A stretch of DNA of 64,000 bases from Gammaproteobacteria bacterium (GCA_012103455.1 WLWT01000001.1:1350001-1414000); one strand, 5' to 3'. Numbered from the stretch's first letter, positions 38,443-48,056 are shown. The notes: generated from the sequence alone by a model not told the origin. Translations and numbers: made by a program.

Positions 38443-38961
38443 ATGAAAACGGCTGCACTCGAACGGGTCAAAATCGTGCGCCTGATCACCCGGGTGCTCG
38501 AATGGCTGGGGGCGGCGGTGTTGGCGGCCATGATGGCGCTTACGTTTATAGACGTGCTGGGCCGTTATCTGTTCAGCGCACCGGTGCCCGGCGGCTTCGA
38601 GATAACCGAGCTATTGCTGGCAGCCATGATCTACTTCGGGCTGCCCCTCATTACCCTGCGTGACGGCCATATCACGGTGGATCTGCTGGAAGGCTTGTTT
38701 CCGGGCTGGTTGCGCGAGCTGCGCGACCGCTTTGTCTCGCTGCTGGTGACCGTGGCCCTGGGTTATATCGCCTGGCGGCTGTTCGGCAAAGCCGGCGATT
38801 TCGTGCATTACAACGATCAGACGGCAGTGCTGAACATCCCACTGGCGCCGGTTTGTTACACCATGGCCACGCTGGCGACGCTGAGTACTTTGCTGGCGGC
38901 GATCCTGGTGGTGACCGGGCGGCGGATAGCGGCGCCAGCAGCCGAAGACCGCGCACTATGA
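38443..38961 (+). CDS. TRAP transporter small permease (DctQ family)
   Basis: 172 residues with four predicted transmembrane helices. The family pattern is EWLGAAVLAAMMALTFIDVL, GRYLFSAPVPGGFEITELLL and RDGHITVDLLEGL. It overlaps the large permease start by 4 bp (ATGA). Confidence 0.9.
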   Translation: MKTAALERVKIVRLITRVLEWLGAAVLAAMMALTFIDVLGRYLFSAPVPGGFEITELLLAAMIYFGLPLITLRDGHITVDLLEGLFPGWLRELRDRFVSLLVTVALGYIAWRLFGKAGDFVHYNDQTAVLNIPLAPVCYTMATLATLSTLLAAILVVTGRRIAAPAAEDRAL

Positions 38962-40271
38962 CCGCATCCCTGCTCGGCTTTGCCGTACTCCTGGTCCTGA
39001 TCCTGGTGCGTGTGCCCATCGCGTTTGCCATGGCGCTGGTCGGTTACGTGGGCTTCGCCCTGCTGGTGTCCTGGAGCGCCGCCGGCTCCATGGTGGCCGG
39101 GACCGCCTACGAAACCGGTGTGTCCTACACCTTATCCGTAGTGCCGTTATTCGTGCTCATGGGTAATTTCGTCACCCGCGCCGGCCTGTCCGATGAGCTG
39201 TATGCCGCCTCCAATGCATTCCTGGGCCACCGCCGCGGCGGTCTGGCGATGGCAACAGTAGTGGCCTGCGGCGGCTTCAGCGCCGTGTGCGGCTCTTCCA
39301 TCGCCACGGCGGCGACCATGGCCCGCGTCACCATCCCCTCCATGCGCCGTTACCGGTACTCCGACGCCCTCGCCACCGGCGCCATCGCCGCGGGCGGCAC
39401 CTTGGGTATTCTTATCCCGCCCAGCGTGGTGCTGGTCCTGTTCGGCCATATGACCGAAACCGACATCGGCAAGCTGTTCATCGCCGGCTTGCTGCCCGGG
39501 ATCCTCGGTGTGCTCCTGTACATGGCAGCAGTGAAGATCACCGTCTGGCGCGACCCTTCAGCCGGGCCGCCAGCGCAGCGCAGCGATCTCGAAGCGCGCT
39601 GGCGGGCGGTGCGCAACACGTGGGCCGTGCTGGCGCTATTCGTGCTCATCATCGGCGGTATCTACGGCGGCGTTTTCACCCCCACCGAAGCGGCCGGCAT
39701 CGGTGCCATGGGCGGATTCCTGATCGCCCTTGCACGAAGACGGCTCACCTTTGGCGTGCTGGTGGAAATTCTGATCGAAACGGTGCAAACCACCGCCATG
39801 CTGTTTTTCGTGTTGATCGGCGCCATCATCTTTTCCAATTTCATCAGCTACGCCGGCCTGCCGGACACGCTGACAGCGTGGATCGCCGAGCTGCACGTGG
39901 CGCCGCTGCTGGTCATCTTCGTGATGCTCTGCATCTATCTTCTGCTCGGCTGCATTCTGGAGAGCTTGTCGATGATCTTGCTCACCGTACCGGTGTTCTA
40001 TCCGGTAGTGGCGGGGCTTCAATTCACCGGTATAGAGCCGGAGTTGGTGATGGTGTGGTTCGGCATCATCGTAGTAGTGGTCACGGAGATCAGTCTGATC
40101 ACGCCACCCATCGGTATGAATGTGTTCGTGCTAAAAGCGATGCATCCGGATATCGCCACGGGCACCATATTTCGCGGCGTGACGCCGTTTTGGCTGCTGG
40201 ACATCGTGCGGCTGGCGGCGCTGGTGCTGCTCCCGGGTATCGCTCTGTATCTGCCCAGCCTGATGGCCTGA
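38958..40271 (+). CDS. TRAP transporter large permease (DctM family)
   Basis: 437 residues from ATG 38958, overlapping dctQ. Multi-pass membrane protein with DctM marks: PLFVLMGNFVTRAGLSDELY, GGFSAVCGSSIATAATMARV, GGTLGILIPPSVVLVLFG and MFVI-like LLVIFVMLCIYLLLGCILES. It forms the sodium-coupled uptake channel with the small subunit. Confidence 0.93.
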   Translation: MTASLLGFAVLLVLILVRVPIAFAMALVGYVGFALLVSWSAAGSMVAGTAYETGVSYTLSVVPLFVLMGNFVTRAGLSDELYAASNAFLGHRRGGLAMATVVACGGFSAVCGSSIATAATMARVTIPSMRRYRYSDALATGAIAAGGTLGILIPPSVVLVLFGHMTETDIGKLFIAGLLPGILGVLLYMAAVKITVWRDPSAGPPAQRSDLEARWRAVRNTWAVLALFVLIIGGIYGGVFTPTEAAGIGAMGGFLIALARRRLTFGVLVEILIETVQTTAMLFFVLIGAIIFSNFISYAGLPDTLTAWIAELHVAPLLVIFVMLCIYLLLGCILESLSMILLTVPVFYPVVAGLQFTGIEPELVMVWFGIIVVVVTEISLITPPIGMNVFVLKAMHPDIATGTIFRGVTPFWLLDIVRLAALVLLPGIALYLPSLMA

Positions 40272-40325
40272 TGCCTTGGCCTCGAGCGCGTGGGGATTAC
40301 CGCCCTGCGCGGCCCGCGAGTGCGA

Positions 40326-41108
40326 TCAGCGGGCCTCGCCAGGCGCTGGCATAGCGCCGGTCATGATCGCTACCGCATCGGACATGGAACAGTCTCGTGG
40401 ATTGACGACGCATTCGCGCCGCCCGAGCCGGTGTATATGGATCCTGTCGGCGACCTCGAAAACATGGGGCATGTTGTGGGAGATCAGAACCACCGCGAGG
40501 CCGCGCGCTTTGACATCCAAGATGAGATCCAAAACTCGCCGGCTCTCTTTAACGCCCAACGCCGCAGTGGGTTCGTCCATGATGACCACCTTGGAGCCGA
40601 ATGCCACCGCCCGCGCCACGGCCACCCCCTGGCGTTGCCCGCCGGACAGCGTCTCCACGGCTTGGGTGATGTTCTGAATGGTCAGCAGCCCCAGCTCGTA
40701 GAGCTTCTCTTTGGCGATGCGCTCCATCCGCGGCCTATCGAGCATTCTAAAGACCGATCCCGGTATGCCCGGTTTGCGTATTTCGCAGCCCATAAACAAG
40801 TTATCAGTGATAGACAGCGCGGGGGACAGGGCCAGCGATTGATACACGGTCTCTATGCCTGCGTCCCTGGCCTGCAGAGGTGATCGAAATCTTACTGGCT
40901 TCTCTTCCAATAAAATCTCACCCTCGTCCACTCGAATAGCGCCCGAAAGCGCCTTGATGAGCGAAGATTTACCGGCACCGTTATCGCCGATCACCGCCAG
41001 AATCTCACCGTGAAACAAGTCGAAATCGGCCTGGGCCAAGGCGGTGACCCGCCCGTAGCGTTTGACTAGAGCACGGGCCTGCAAGATCGCGGGAGTGGGC
41101 GCGTTCAC
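40326..41108 (-). CDS. Sugar ABC transporter ATP-binding protein (FrcA-like)
   Basis: 260 residues from GTG 41108, which overlaps the permease stop (GTGA). Walker A GDNGAGKSS, signature LSGGQRQG and Walker B VVIMDEPTAAL are intact. It is a single-ATPase form, unlike double RbsA-type proteins, and so resembles fructose/ribose FrcA. A longer frame to 41183 runs into the permease gene and is not used. Confidence 0.9.
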   Translation of the reverse strand: MNAPTPAILQARALVKRYGRVTALAQADFDLFHGEILAVIGDNGAGKSSLIKALSGAIRVDEGEILLEEKPVRFRSPLQARDAGIETVYQSLALSPALSITDNLFMGCEIRKPGIPGSVFRMLDRPRMERIAKEKLYELGLLTIQNITQAVETLSGGQRQGVAVARAVAFGSKVVIMDEPTAALGVKESRRVLDLILDVKARGLAVVLISHNMPHVFEVADRIHIHRLGRRECVVNPRDCSMSDAVAIMTGAMPAPGEAR

Positions 41109-42136
41109 GAGGCCAGCTTCCGAATCCACTGATCGATGGCCACAGCAATGATGATCAGCCAGCCGATGGCGAACACCTGCCACAGAACATCCATGCCGGC
41201 CATGCGCAGTCCTGACTGGAAGACACCGACGATCAGAGCGCCGAGCAGAGGACCCAATATGGAACCGCGCCCGCCGAACAGAGAAATGCCGCCGATCACA
41301 ACAGCGGTGATGGACTGCAAATTCCCTTCGTAAAAAGATTGAGGGGATACGGCCCCCACCCGTCCTATGGATGCCCAGGCACCGATGGCGCAGATCACAC
41401 CAGCCAGCATGTAAACGGAGATCAGGACTCTGCCGGTACGAATACCGCAGAGTTCGGCCGCTTGCCTGTCGTCACCCACGGCATAAACATGCCGGCCCCA
41501 CGCGGTTCTAGTCAGCATAAACCAGAGCACCGCGAAGATGCCGATCATCAAGAAGGAACCATAACTGAGCTTAGCGCCACCAAGCGCCACGCTCTCGCCG
41601 AAAAACTTGAGCAGCGGCGCCTTGTCATCAATGTCCTGGCCGCGTATGGACTGGGCGCCGGAGAGCCACAGATTGAGGGCAAAGAAAATATTCCAAGTGC
41701 CCAAGGTCACGATAAATGGGGGCAGATTAAGCCGGGTCACGAACAGCCCGTTGACCCAGCCGGCCGCCGCGCCACCCGCCAGTGCCACCAGCAGCGCGAG
41801 CGGTGCCGGCATCCCCATGTTCACGGCCAGATTGCCCGCCACCACGGACATCAACACCATAATCGCCGCCACCGACAGATCGATGCCCGCCGTCAAGATG
41901 ACCAAGCTTTGGGCGGCGGCGAGAATGCCGATGATCGACACTTGCTGCACGATCAATGAAAGATTGAACGGCGAGAAAAAACGCTCACCGGCAATGAACC
42001 CGAACACCACCACGCTCAGCGCCAGCACAATAACCGGCACCATAGTCGAATTGCGGTGAAGAAAGTGTTGCGTCTTTTCCAGCAACGGGTTCAGCCAAGC
42101 CGTTTTCCGGGTCACCGCAGTCCTCAGGCGCGGCAA
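41105..42136 (-). CDS. Sugar ABC transporter permease (FrcC/RbsC-like)
   Basis: 343 residues, multi-helix inner-membrane protein. Conserved family block: FNLSLIVQQVSIIGILAAAQ, LVILTAGIDLSVAAIMVLMS, VGAVSPQSFYEGNLQSITAV and VIGGISLFGGRGSILGPLLG. Partner of the ATPase and binding protein on the same strand. Confidence 0.93.
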   Translation of the reverse strand: MPRLRTAVTRKTAWLNPLLEKTQHFLHRNSTMVPVIVLALSVVVFGFIAGERFFSPFNLSLIVQQVSIIGILAAAQSLVILTAGIDLSVAAIMVLMSVVAGNLAVNMGMPAPLALLVALAGGAAAGWVNGLFVTRLNLPPFIVTLGTWNIFFALNLWLSGAQSIRGQDIDDKAPLLKFFGESVALGGAKLSYGSFLMIGIFAVLWFMLTRTAWGRHVYAVGDDRQAAELCGIRTGRVLISVYMLAGVICAIGAWASIGRVGAVSPQSFYEGNLQSITAVVIGGISLFGGRGSILGPLLGALIVGVFQSGLRMAGMDVLWQVFAIGWLIIIAVAIDQWIRKLAS

Positions 42137-42140
42137 TGGA

Positions 42141-42176
42141 CCCGGACCTTGTGTGTACTAGCCACGTGGGTCCGGG
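42141..42176 (-). promoter_or_regulatory. Intergenic stem-loop between binding protein and permease genes
   Basis: CCCGGACC (42141-42148) pairs with GGTCCGGG (42169-42176) across a 20-base loop. It lies in the 129-bp gap after the abundant binding-protein gene, a common place for a structure that stabilises or partially terminates the upstream message. No U-run. Confidence 0.4.
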
Positions 42177-42265
42177 ACCATGGCGCAACCATGCGCTAGT
42201 TAAAAGGGCACTAGTTAAAAGAGCATCATGAAAGAGACGCTATGAAAGAGCTTGAGCGTTCAGCC

Positions 42266-43297
42266 TCAGCCCCAGCACTTCTGCAGGCCCTGCGCCGAAC
42301 TGATCGACGGCACCCCCGGGACTGGCTCGTCGGTGATCAGCTCAACGCCAGTGTCGAAGAAATCAAGTCCCGGCGTATGCTTTGGCTTGGCGCCGGTGTC
42401 GGCCCACTGCTTGATGGCCTCTATACCCTTGGATGCCATCAACAACGGAAACTGCATCGAGGTGGCGCCGATGATCCCCTCTTGCACGTTCTTGACCCCT
42501 GGGCAACCGCCATCGACCGAGACGAGCAGAACACCGTGCGTTTTGCCAAACGCTTTCAACGCCTCATAGGCGCCCGCCGCCGCGGGTTCGTTGATGGTAT
42601 AGACCACGTTGATATCCGGATCGCGCTGCAACAGGTTTTCCATGGCTCTACGGCCACCCTCCTCATTACCGTTGGTCACGTCGTTGCCAATGATGCGAGG
42701 ATCGTCTTCATCGCCGATCTTCTTAGGGTCTTTTATGTCGATGCCGAAGCCCTGAAGAAAGCCGTTATCGCGCAGATAATCAACGGAAACCTGCGATGGA
42801 TTCAGATCGAGCAGAGCGATCTTGGCGTTGGCCGCCTCGGTGCCGAGTTTTGCCTTGGCCCACTGTCCGATCAAAACCCCCGCCTTGAAATTATCCGTGG
42901 CGAATGTTGCATCGGCGGTATCGGCTGGCTCGAACGGCGTATCGAGCGCGATCACGAGCAAGCCGGCACCGCGCGCTTGGCGAACTATGGGCGCCAGAGC
43001 CCGCGAATCCGATGGGGTGATCAGAATTCCTTTGGCCCCGGAGGCGATGCAGCTTTCCACCGCCGCCACTTGCGTCTCTACGTCCCCGTCGATCTTGCCG
43101 GCAAATGTTTGCAGTTCGATCCCGTTGGCCTCAGCGCCGGCAAGCGCGCCCTCTTTCATTTTGACGAAGAACGGATTGGTATCGGTTTTGGTAATCAAGC
43201 AAGCGCCTATTTGCGCATAAGCGGGCGCAGCGGTGATGCTCAAGCACAGTACGGCGGTACCGAACAGGGCCGCTTTCAGGGGTGACACAGGTATCAC
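42266..43297 (-). CDS. Sugar ABC transporter substrate-binding protein (FrcB-like)
   Basis: 343 residues. A signal peptide ([20 protein letters not shown]) is followed by a periplasmic-binding-protein type 1 fold: [40 protein letters not shown] and [17 protein letters not shown]. Pattern typical of fructose/ribose-class binding proteins. First gene of the ABC operon; the promoter should lie between 43298 and the CRISPR array. Confidence 0.92.
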   Translation of the reverse strand: MIPVSPLKAALFGTAVLCLSITAAPAYAQIGACLITKTDTNPFFVKMKEGALAGAEANGIELQTFAGKIDGDVETQVAAVESCIASGAKGILITPSDSRALAPIVRQARGAGLLVIALDTPFEPADTADATFATDNFKAGVLIGQWAKAKLGTEAANAKIALLDLNPSQVSVDYLRDNGFLQGFGIDIKDPKKIGDEDDPRIIGNDVTNGNEEGGRRAMENLLQRDPDINVVYTINEPAAAGAYEALKAFGKTHGVLLVSVDGGCPGVKNVQEGIIGATSMQFPLLMASKGIEAIKQWADTGAKPKHTPGLDFFDTGVELITDEPVPGVPSISSAQGLQKCWG

Positions 43298-43501
43298 GTG
43301 AGATTCCTCCTCCTACTCTTTAGTTAGCGGTGAAGAGAATCACGGGTGATCGTTTTGTTGTCAATACACTTAACCATTCGGACAGTGCGGCGGCGCTTGG
43401 CTTGAGGCCGATCCTGCCATTGACAGGACGCTTAAGGTTAAGCTGCGTGTTCGCTGTCCCCGAGCGACATCACCCGCCGGTAGAGATAATCGGTGACCCC
43501 C

Positions 43502-43603
43502 GTTGTGAATTGCGGATAGTCCTTGGTCGGATACACTGATTGTCCGTGGTGCCCAAGCCTAATACTTGTTGTGAATTGCGGATAGTCCTTGGTCGGATAC
43601 ACT
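43502..43603 (+). CRISPR. Minimal type II-C CRISPR array: two repeats, one spacer
   Basis: Two identical 36-bp repeats at 43502-43537 and 43568-43603, each beginning GTTGTGAATTGCGGATAGTC and ending TCGGATACACT, enclose one 30-bp spacer (43538-43567). Length, GTTGT start and 36/30 spacing fit type II-C. The repeat end GATACACT resembles the extended -10 box that II-C repeats often carry, so each unit could drive its own crRNA (inference). No further degenerate repeat is found on either side. The array lies 50 bp from the cas2 end, with cas genes on the opposite strand. Confidence 0.9.
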
Positions 43604-43653
43604 ATCTGCGCGATAAGCCGTTGATTCGTATACAAACAGAGCAGCTGTAAGGT

Positions 43654-43960
43654 CTACAAAAATTCGAGTTGCGCGGGCGGCTGCTCGGTCGGTTTGCGCT
43701 TTTTTCCATAGAAGACCTCGATTTTCGCGAACTGTCTATCCGTTATCTTGACAATACGTACCTCGCCGTCGGGCGGCAGCGAGCGCTTGACCCGCTGGAT
43801 ATGAACCGTCGCATTTTCGTCGCTGGCGCAGTGTCGCATGTAGACAGAAGTACTGCATCATCGAAAAGCTGTCGTCCAGCAGGAATTTCCTGAACCGGGT
43901 GTATTGGCGCCGGGAAGCTTTGGTGTCAGTCGGCAAGTCGAAGAGCACGATGATCCACAT
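43654..43960 (-). pseudogene. cas2: CRISPR-associated endonuclease Cas2, frameshifted
   Basis: From ATG 43960 (GGAG upstream) the frame reads MWIIVLFDLPTDTKASRRQY and on to DDSFSMMQY, then is wrong. The frame one base over reads VYMRHCASDENATVHIQRVK and on to the normal Cas2 end (QLEFL). One extra base in TACTTCTGTC near 43848 explains it. Cas2 with Cas1 forms the spacer-integration complex, so adaptation is probably dead unless this is a sequencing error. The N-terminal catalytic-type Asp (FDLP) is intact. Confidence 0.85.
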
Positions 43961-43989
43961 GGTCTCGTCTCCGCCATATGTGCTCACCC

Positions 43990-44877
43990 TCAGTGCACGC
44001 GTGCGGGAAAACTAAGGCGCAGTTTTTCAGTCATAGCGGCCTTCAGCCCTGCTGCCATGGAATGCGATGCAACCATCAGCGGCATGACACGCTCGTCCAA
44101 ACGTGCGTCGCTGGCGAGCAACCCAAGCAAAACTTGCTTACTGGCCCTGTCGATAGCGGGAGCGCGTCCGCCGCGTGTCATCTTGAATACCTCCCAGTCT
44201 ACCCAGGGACGCAGAGGTTCCATTAGGTCATCCGCGAGGCACAGCCCGTTGTACTGATTCTTGTGGTGCAACCCAAGGGCTGGGTGCAAGCCCGTGCCCA
44301 CGATTGCCCGCGCGATCATGGCGCGCATTACGGCATAACCGTAGTTCAACAAGTTGTTGATACCACCGGCTTCGCTATCGCGCCGGAAAGTCTCGCCCAT
44401 CAGTGCCCGCCAGTACTGTCTGGCCGCCTGCGCTTCGCAGTTGCTGGGGTCTGCGCTCTTGACGTTAGCCCGCAAACGCCCTAAGCCGGGCGCGCCCACG
44501 CCAGCCCGCTCAAGCGTAACAATCTGCTGCGTAATCTTTGCTTGAACAATCTCTCGCCAAAGACGCTTGCGGGTGGGTTCCGTAATGCTTATCTGTGCAC
44601 GCAGGACCTTGGCATGCAGACTGTGCCCACCCCAAAGCGGTAGAGTGACAGAGATAGGCAGATGCTTCTCGTCGCAAAATAAGATGGCTACGTTATGCTG
44701 TTGGCAAAGCGCAATGACTGCTTGCGTAATCACGATGGCTGGGTTTGCCAGCACGAGCACGGCCAGGTCCTCCACCGGCACACGAGCAACAGTCTCGTCA
44801 TCGCGATCCACGCACAGTTGCCGGTGTTGCACGTGCAGATAGCCAGGCTCACTGATATCAATCGTGCGCTTGATCAT
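43990..44877 (-). CDS. cas1: CRISPR-associated integrase Cas1 (type II)
   Basis: 295 residues, full length. Metal ligands are visible: Glu in EAGGINNLLNYGYAV, His in GLHPALGLHHKNQYNGLCLA and Asp in ADDLMEPLRPWVD. The N-terminal beta domain starts MIKRTIDISEPGYLHVQHRQ. It lies 3 bases after the cas9 stop and just before cas2, so the three form one operon. Confidence 0.95.
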   Translation of the reverse strand: MIKRTIDISEPGYLHVQHRQLCVDRDDETVARVPVEDLAVLVLANPAIVITQAVIALCQQHNVAILFCDEKHLPISVTLPLWGGHSLHAKVLRAQISITEPTRKRLWREIVQAKITQQIVTLERAGVGAPGLGRLRANVKSADPSNCEAQAARQYWRALMGETFRRDSEAGGINNLLNYGYAVMRAMIARAIVGTGLHPALGLHHKNQYNGLCLADDLMEPLRPWVDWEVFKMTRGGRAPAIDRASKQVLLGLLASDARLDERVMPLMVASHSMAAGLKAAMTEKLRLSFPARVH

Positions 44878-44880
44878 ATC

Positions 44881-47800
44881 TCAGATCCTTACACCGATAG
44901 CGTTGACGCGTAGCGGTTCCATCTTATTCGCCGACAATAACGTGCCTATGGTCTTGCGAAGAGATTCCTCCGCGTTGTCGAGTCTGGCAGCGGTATGCAG
45001 CCGTAGCATCATGCGGCTATCGTTCATATCAAATTTCTGGATTCGGTAAATCCCCCAGTTCCCGTCTTGGCAGGCGCGCACCAAGTCATTGATATGCAGG
45101 GCCATCAAAAACACCCAGTCGTCATCGTGCTCGACTCGAATGATCGGTTCCCTTCTCGACACCCGCTTAGCGGCCTCCATGGCGGTAACGAAACGAGTAT
45201 CGATCTTCTTCGGCTTCGTGCGGTGCCGAAATATCTCTACATGGTGCGTGTTGCCATAGGCGTGCCATTTGAAGACTCTACCGGCACGGTCCTTTACGGC
45301 GAATTTGTCCTGGTTCAAGGCATCGCGCGTAGTTTTTGACTGTACGACACGCACGCGCTTGATCGGCGTCTTGCCGTCGCTGTGGTAAAGCTCGAAGCTC
45401 TCCGCGAACGCCTCCTTAGGATTATCTGCATGCAGCGCCAGATGGGCGCGCACCCGCTCGCGTACGACATCATCGACAATTGACTTTAGGTTAGCGGTTT
45501 TGAACTCCGGCGTCAGGCGTTTCCTCGTTACCGCGCCGACCCCTTCCACGTGGCCAACGCCGGTTTCCTCATGCAAGGCTCCGGATATCTTGCGTTGCGA
45601 CGCATGAGAAACAACGAGTCCAGCGAGTTGGGTCTCAAGCTCCGCCTTGATCGCATCTATCGGCGGGTCGCAATGCAGGTCCCTCATACTTAGCGCAGAG
45701 CGCTCGCGCTCCAACGCTTTCGCTTGGTGCGCAAGCATCGTGTACAGAGGCCGGTCTATACAGGCGGTTACTACAGCATCTATGACGTGGTGACGGTGAT
45801 CCGTGCGTTCTTTTTGATCGGTCTCACCAATTAGCTCGTTCAAACTCCACTGGTGGCGCAACCAGTCGGTCATCACACCACGCGTAAACGTGACATCGCA
45901 CCCCAGAGTCTTGAGGTAAATGCCAGCTTCCCTGGAGATATAGCGTGTATCGGTCAGTTGACTGTTGACGAAGTCCTTGTCGAGTTGGTCGGCTGATTTG
46001 TAAAACCGGTCGCGTTTGCTGCGAAGTGTCTTCGGCCAATGACTAATGGCCTTGGTAATAGTATTCCATTTATCCTCGTTTCCGCCGAATGCGTCGATCG
46101 GGGTACGTTGACCCTTGTAACGGTTTTCCCGTGCGAAACACAACACCTTGTTCATGTAGGAGTCATCCAGCGACTGGCTATACGGGATGATGTGGTCTAC
46201 CTCTACTTCCGCGCTAAACAACGTCGCACGGTTAATTGCATTCCCGCTGTAAGCACAACGGTAACCCTGCTCCTCCCACAACCGGTAGCGAATCTTCTGA
46301 TCACGCGATGGATATTTTGAGAGTTTCAAAGAGGGGTTCTTGCGCGCCTCGTCTTGAAAGACCTCCACAGCCTTGTCGTTGGCTTTGGTATTGTCCTTTT
46401 GGCGCCTGATGAACTCTTTGTAACGCTTGGTGTTCATCTCGAGGTCGCGCGCCATTTCGATGCGCACTACATCAGGTTTGCCAAATTCAGCGATCAGAGC
46501 ATTGACCACGCGCCGCAACTCGTGGAGCGCCTTATTGACGATCGGATTCGGGAGTTCGGGCGGTGCCGCGAGTTTGGCGGCAGGGGCCTGTTCGCTGATG
46601 CCGTAGCCATAACTTGCTGCGACCCGGGCGTCTGAGTAGATAAGCCCTTTGCGAAGGTGTGGCAGCAGCTTACGGATCGCCTTGAGCGATACATTCCCGT
46701 GTTCGGGCTCTAGCTCGACCATACACAGGCGGACCGCGGCCTCCCTGCTCATGGCCCAGTGTCCAGCCAAGCGGCGCTTTAACGCTGCCGGCTTTTCGAT
46801 GCTGAGCAAGTCTTCTACGAGCAGATGTTGCTGTTGGTCGTCCAGTGCATCCCAGCCAGTGTAAATCTCGCGAATAGCGCAGGCGGTGGTATTACCACGC
46901 AATTTCTTGACACCGGAGTCCAAATTGAATTCGGTCTTCCTATCCAGACCGAGTTCCTTCCTGATCTTGGCAAAGCTCGGCGCTGCATGATGCTCGAACA
47001 ACTCGACGAGCTTGTGCTTTTTCTCTGGGCTCAGCCGACACCACTGGTCGGTGTAGGCGTCGAAATACTCCAGGTGATTGATGTCCTGAAGGTAGCGAAA
47101 TCTCTGATACTCGAGCCGTGCAACGGCGGCACGCTTGCAACTGGGCTCTAACGAGCAGCGGCCAACGCGATCTGGTTTAAGCTTGATCGGGCGTTGATGA
47201 AATATGATGTGATTGATGTAGACCTGTACATCGTCGTCCAGCACAGCGTGGTGAAGGCTTTGTTGCGTGAAAATCAGCGCGAGTTCGTCCTGGTACATTT
47301 GCCGATCCGTGCGCAGCAGCTGCCCGTCGCGGTTCCTCTTACACTCGTGTGGATCCAGCGATGCAAGATATTCGCCCAGTGTTCTTAGACCCGCCGCCTC
47401 AATCGCTGTGCGCAAGCGGCTGATGTCAGCTTTGAAAGCGCTCTCTTCAGCATCGCTCCCCGTGATGGCCTCGTCCTCCGACGCGAGTACGGCTTGCACA
47501 TCCGGATCGTCGAGCATGTCCGTCCCGATAGCGGTCTTTTTATTACTCAAGAATCCCCTGCGTTGGACCATGTGTAACAGGACACGTCCAAGTTGGTGCG
47601 CACTCAGCGGCTCATCTAGCGCTTTTGCCCGCAATTGGTAAGGATCACCCAGCCCGTTCAAAACGCCTTCGCGGTTAACACAATCCGTCAGCGCTGTGGG
47701 CAACAACCCCAATTGCAGCAAGTAGTTCTCAAGTTTGCGTTTGCGCCGCGCGCGCCGCTGAATAGTGCGCCGTGCTAGTCGCGCCATGCGTCGCTTCTGA

Positions 47801-47940
47801 TTCTTTGGCGTAGGCGTCTTTTCCTCCACGGCTTTATTGAAGATGCGCACACCCGCAGCTCTAATGGCTTGAGGGCTGCCCTGATCGTTCGCCGCCAAGA
47901 GTGCCCACCCCAGGGAATTGCTTCCCAAGTCCAATCCCAA
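44881..47940 (-). CDS. cas9: Type II-C Cas9 nuclease (TTG start; N-terminus possibly clipped)
   Basis: 1019 residues. RuvC-I is at the very start (LGLDLGSNSLGWALL, Asp4). The Arg-rich bridge helix is about 49-72, RuvC-II is RIEMARDL near 495, HNH is EVDHIIPYSQSLDDSYMNK near 580, and RuvC-III HHVIDA is near 717. Size and the cas1-cas2 operon place it in II-C. No ATG precedes RuvC-I: the frame upstream is closed by TGA 39 bases earlier, and only TTG 47940 or rare ATT/ATA codons are available. Most Cas9 proteins have several residues before GLDLG, so the gene may be slightly truncated. All nuclease residues are present. Confidence 0.93.
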   Translation of the reverse strand: MGLDLGSNSLGWALLAANDQGSPQAIRAAGVRIFNKAVEEKTPTPKNQKRRMARLARRTIQRRARRKRKLENYLLQLGLLPTALTDCVNREGVLNGLGDPYQLRAKALDEPLSAHQLGRVLLHMVQRRGFLSNKKTAIGTDMLDDPDVQAVLASEDEAITGSDAEESAFKADISRLRTAIEAAGLRTLGEYLASLDPHECKRNRDGQLLRTDRQMYQDELALIFTQQSLHHAVLDDDVQVYINHIIFHQRPIKLKPDRVGRCSLEPSCKRAAVARLEYQRFRYLQDINHLEYFDAYTDQWCRLSPEKKHKLVELFEHHAAPSFAKIRKELGLDRKTEFNLDSGVKKLRGNTTACAIREIYTGWDALDDQQQHLLVEDLLSIEKPAALKRRLAGHWAMSREAAVRLCMVELEPEHGNVSLKAIRKLLPHLRKGLIYSDARVAASYGYGISEQAPAAKLAAPPELPNPIVNKALHELRRVVNALIAEFGKPDVVRIEMARDLEMNTKRYKEFIRRQKDNTKANDKAVEVFQDEARKNPSLKLSKYPSRDQKIRYRLWEEQGYRCAYSGNAINRATLFSAEVEVDHIIPYSQSLDDSYMNKVLCFARENRYKGQRTPIDAFGGNEDKWNTITKAISHWPKTLRSKRDRFYKSADQLDKDFVNSQLTDTRYISREAGIYLKTLGCDVTFTRGVMTDWLRHQWSLNELIGETDQKERTDHRHHVIDAVVTACIDRPLYTMLAHQAKALERERSALSMRDLHCDPPIDAIKAELETQLAGLVVSHASQRKISGALHEETGVGHVEGVGAVTRKRLTPEFKTANLKSIVDDVVRERVRAHLALHADNPKEAFAESFELYHSDGKTPIKRVRVVQSKTTRDALNQDKFAVKDRAGRVFKWHAYGNTHHVEIFRHRTKPKKIDTRFVTAMEAAKRVSRREPIIRVEHDDDWVFLMALHINDLVRACQDGNWGIYRIQKFDMNDSRMMLRLHTAARLDNAEESLRKTIGTLLSANKMEPLRVNAIGVRI

Positions 47941-48032
47941 AATGCTCTTGCCGGGCGCGCTCTTAATATAATGTATTCACCTATCGGTAGTCGAGTTATA
48001 ATCTGGTCTCATTGATCAAGCGATGAATATCC

Positions 48033-48056
48033 ATTATGAGCCGTGCGGACATAGTC
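48033..48056 (-). ncRNA. Candidate tracrRNA anti-repeat upstream of cas9
   Basis: The minus strand here reads GACTATGTCCGCA then CGGCTCATAAT. It can pair with the first 20 bases of the CRISPR repeat: AUAGUC and UGCGG pair fully around a 2-base bulge, and GUUGUGAAU pairs with GCTCATAAT using G-U wobbles. Only the 5' half of the repeat is matched, as expected for an anti-repeat. It is about 90 bp upstream of cas9 on the same strand. A tail with clear hairpins and a terminator is not obvious, so the full RNA is not delimited. Confidence 0.5.

Noticed and set aside
39287..40354. A 355-codon frame overlapping the TRAP large permease
   Set aside because: Shadow frame of dctM, rich in Arg/His/Ala with no membrane or domain pattern.
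42242..43285. A 347-codon plus-strand frame opposite the sugar-binding protein
   Set aside because: Antisense shadow of a clear periplasmic binding protein gene.
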